From contig CADCPL010000083.1 in assembly GCA_902803305.1 (NCBI GenBank), positions 1 through 8,878 on the forward strand: a stretch of DNA of 8,878 nucleotides, read 5' to 3'. Both the position numbers and the translations under genes were made by a program. Shown piece after piece: positions 6,631 through 8,878 of the stretch. The notes beneath the pieces were generated by a model. The model worked only from the letters and a program-made list of their open reading frames with translations. It ran no database searches and was not told the DNA's origin. The first letter of the stretch is position 1; each line of letters begins with the position of its first letter. This stretch comes from an uncultured Lachnospiraceae bacterium. GTDB taxonomy: Bacteria; Bacillota; Clostridia; Lachnospirales; Lachnospiraceae.

Positions 6631-8206
6631 CTGCGATAAATCTGTCAAATGCCGCAAGACCCTCGTCAGTCTGTTTGAAGACACCGGCATTTTCAAGCAC
6701 ATGCGAGAATACGGTCCCGGTTTCCTGCCTAATGTAGTTTCTGATGGCACCGGGATCTTTTTTTGCATCTGTCCGGAGCCGGTCTATGTCGTGGGTCAGG
6801 ATCTGCCTGATCCACAGTTCATGCACCTTAAGCTTTTCATTGGCGTTCATTTCCGTGCATATTTTTTCTACCGCATTTACGTTATCGTCATCATCGATAT
6901 TTTCTCTTATGATGTCCGTTATCGCGGACAGTTCATCACGAAGTCTTGCCGGAAGTATTGCAAGTCCCATGACCTCTATCAGTCCGATATTCTCTTTCTT
7001 GATATGATGGTACTCGCTGTGAGGATGATATACTCCGAGAGGATGCTCGTCGGTCGTTATGTTGTTGCGAAGAGCGAGATCCATCTCATACAGACCGTCC
7101 CTCATGCGCGCTATCGGTGTGATCGTGTTGTGTGCTGTCTTGATACCGTCCTGATACGTGAACGCGTGAATGAAAGCCGACTCATCGGAATACGTGCGCC
7201 ACTTGTCCAGGATCATGGAGCATGCCCTGACAAGCTCGGCCATGTTTTTACTGCGGAGCCTTATCGTCGACAGCGGCCAGTTTATGATGCCTGCATCGAT
7301 GTCGGGAAAACCTTCGATGGAGAACTTCTTTTTATATTCGGCTCTTACCATCGGAAACTCATAGCATCCTCCCTGGAAATGATCGTGTGTCAGTATCGAG
7401 CCGCCGACTATCGGAAGATCAGCGTTCGATCCGATCGTGTAGTGAGGGAATGCCTGGATAAAATCAAGGAGTTTCGCAAAAGCATCCTCATCTATTTTCA
7501 TGGGCGTGTGTTTTTCGTTAAAGACTATGCAGTGTTCTCTGTAATAAACATACGGGCTGTACTGAAGATAGTATGACTGTCCGCACAGCTTGATAGGAAT
7601 GATCCTGTGATTCTGTCTGGCAGGATGAGAAAGTGTTCCCGCATAGCCTTCGTTCTCGCGGCACAGAAGGCAAAGCGGATATCCCGATTTTGCAGCCGAG
7701 AGAGCGTTTGCTATGTCTCTCGGATCCTTTTCGGGCTTTGAGAGGTTGATCGTTATGTCGAGCTGACCGAAAGGCGAGTCGGATACCCATTTGATGTCTT
7801 TTGCTATACGGTCCCTGCGTATGTAATTGGTCGCGGTTGAGAGCCTGTAGTAGTAGTCGGTGGCTTCCTTCGGGGAGGCTTTGTATTTCTCCATGAAAGC
7901 TTTTCTTACAACCGAAGGAGGCGGAGTCACAAGCCCCATGATCTTTGTATCGAACAGATCCCTTGAAGCGGTCGTATCGGAACAGATCCCTTTTTCAACT
8001 GCGATATCCGTAAGATCCTCAAGAATCAGGTGAAGATCGCGTATGTCTTTATCTTCTTCGGAAGTGGCGTATTCGATCTCATCAAACAACTCGAGCAGTC
8101 TGTTGATACAGTATATTCTGTCAGCCTCCTCTATGAGCTGCTCAGAGATCGCATACCTAATAAGTTCGCCTATAAGTGCTGAAATGTCCGCCGTGGTGCT
8201 TTTCAT
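6614..8206 (-). CDS. galT: UDP-glucose--hexose-1-phosphate (galactose-1-phosphate) uridylyltransferase, class II
   Basis: This cytoplasmic enzyme moves UMP between UDP-glucose and galactose 1-phosphate, giving UDP-galactose and glucose 1-phosphate in the Leloir pathway. The 530-residue length and sequence fit the Firmicutes type (class II), not the shorter E. coli type. Visible marks are SPKEATDYYYRLS (111-123), LCRENEGYAG (181-190) and the catalytic-type histidine motif in GGSILTHDHFQGG (268-280, with His274, His276 and Gln278). The start at 8206 has a strong ribosome site (GGAGG, spacing about 6). It follows galK by 20 nt and is surely co-transcribed with it. Its stop (6614-6616) lies inside the end of the convergent MATE gene; no terminator is visible after it. 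Confidence 0.95.
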   Translation of the reverse strand: MKSTTADISALIGELIRYAISEQLIEEADRIYCINRLLELFDEIEYATSEEDKDIRDLHLILEDLTDIAVEKGICSDTTASRDLFDTKIMGLVTPPPSVVRKAFMEKYKASPKEATDYYYRLSTATNYIRRDRIAKDIKWVSDSPFGQLDITINLSKPEKDPRDIANALSAAKSGYPLCLLCRENEGYAGTLSHPARQNHRIIPIKLCGQSYYLQYSPYVYYREHCIVFNEKHTPMKIDEDAFAKLLDFIQAFPHYTIGSNADLPIVGGSILTHDHFQGGCYEFPMVRAEYKKKFSIEGFPDIDAGIINWPLSTIRLRSKNMAELVRACSMILDKWRTYSDESAFIHAFTYQDGIKTAHNTITPIARMRDGLYEMDLALRNNITTDEHPLGVYHPHSEYHHIKKENIGLIEVMGLAILPARLRDELSAITDIIRENIDDDDNVNAVEKICTEMNANEKLKVHELWIRQILTHDIDRLRTDAKKDPGAIRNYIRQETGTVFSHVLENAGVFKQTDEGLAAFDRFIAAIGGQ

Positions 8207-8226
8207 TTTTATCCTCCGTTATCCGA

Positions 8227-8878
8227 TCAGATTATCTGTACGCAGCCGTATTTTCTGATGGAGTATTTTCTTGATGCTCCGTCTCCGAGGAGCTTGTTCA
8301 TTGCCGCGATATATTCATCGGAAAAATCCTTTTTGACAAATGTCTGGATCGTTCCGGCAAATCCGCCGCCGTGTACTCTTGTGACTCCCTTTGAAGGGGA
8401 TGAGAGTACCATGTCGGATATTGCAAGTGCGATGGCAACGCCCTGCTGATCTGCGGCTACGGGATAGATATTTTGAAGATACTCGTATGAGGATCTTGCC
8501 GATGCGGAAAACCTTCGAAGGAAGCGGTCAAAATCTTTTTCCCTAAGGCTCTCTGCCTCTGCGATAACACGCTTGTTCTCACCGAGAAAATGTATCGCTC
8601 TCATTACGGCACGGTCGCCGGTTGCTTTGCGGATGTCCGGGATCTTTGCAAGGAACTCTTCCTCATCAATCTCGGAGAGGACTTCCTTGCCGAAAAATTT
8701 TGCAACGCTTTTCATCTCGATCGGGATAGCCGCATACTCATCGGTAAGGTCCGCATGAGATGCTTTTGTGTCGGTAATGCAAAGATCGTATCCGTAATCG
8801 GAAGGGTCAAAATCGATCTTCTCGATCCACGGATAATCGTCGTCAAAGAAGGGATCGTTATCGCTCTTTTTTGCAAAA
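8227..8878 (-). CDS. galK: Galactokinase, C-terminal 216 residues (start outside the window)
   Basis: Galactokinase phosphorylates galactose with ATP at C1, the step before GalT. The open frame runs without a stop from the window edge (first full codon 8877-8875) to TGA at 8229-8227, so an internal ATG at 8715 is not the start. The visible part includes PWIEKIDFD and, some residues later, SHADLTDEY, which I recognise from Firmicutes galactokinases, and the GHMP-kinase motif 3 as TRVHGGGFAGTIQTF near the C-terminus. About 170-220 N-terminal residues, with the galactose signature and the ATP-binding GHMP motif 2, must lie beyond base 8878. The protein ends in CVQII. The galactose operon promoter and any catabolite control site must also lie outside. 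Confidence 0.93.
   Translation of the reverse strand, partial: FAKKSDNDPFFDDDYPWIEKIDFDPSDYGYDLCITDTKASHADLTDEYAAIPIEMKSVAKFFGKEVLSEIDEEEFLAKIPDIRKATGDRAVMRAIHFLGENKRVIAEAESLREKDFDRFLRRFSASARSSYEYLQNIYPVAADQQGVAIALAISDMVLSSPSKGVTRVHGGGFAGTIQTFVKKDFSDEYIAAMNKLLGDGASRKYSIRKYGCVQII

Noticed and set aside
6476..7576. A 366-codon plus-strand open frame overlapping the MATE end and galT.
   Set aside because: It lies opposite galT, which has clear family motifs. The translation has no recognisable domain and the start lacks a ribosome site; it is a shadow of galT codon use.

Overview
The window looks like a chromosomal piece of an anaerobic Firmicute, most probably a Lachnospiraceae member (Butyrivibrio, Roseburia or similar). 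I base this on the protein types rather than on any search: a Firmicutes-type (class II) GalT paired with GalK, a MATE transporter with a C-terminal GHKL ATPase domain, a six-TM hybrid histidine kinase, strong AGGAGG-type ribosome sites and moderate GC. There are no RNA genes, insertion sequences, CRISPR arrays or gene-free stretches over 300 bases.

Left part (1-1280): the window opens in the decayed 3' end of a gene homologous to the GHKL tail of the MATE gene found further right. A TTGACA-17-GATAAT promoter lies inside this remnant and is placed to drive a lipoprotein gene (130-678). A perfect 11-bp hairpin (692-717) separates the lipoprotein gene from a convergent gene (741-1280, minus strand) for a small protein of unknown function with a C-terminal membrane anchor.

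Centre (1281-6630): from a short divergent promoter region runs a tight three-gene operon whose members overlap by ATGA (4 nt each): an SDF/DAACS-family cation symporter with an extra N-terminal domain of about 135 residues, a membrane hybrid histidine kinase with a receiver domain, and the MATE-GHKL fusion. The extra N-terminal domain of the symporter aligns by eye with the GHKL domain on the MATE C-terminus but has lost the nucleotide-binding residues. All three operon proteins therefore carry a GHKL-type fold, one degenerate, one a true histidine kinase and one apparently intact but fused to an exporter. This is the most interesting part of the window: it suggests a module that joins uptake, sensing and efflux. 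The substrates and the regulatory logic are unknown.

Right part (6614-8878, minus strand): galT and the 3' part of galK, the Leloir pathway for galactose, 20 nt apart in the order galK-galT. The galT end overlaps the MATE gene end by 17 bp, tail to tail, with no visible terminator between the two operons.
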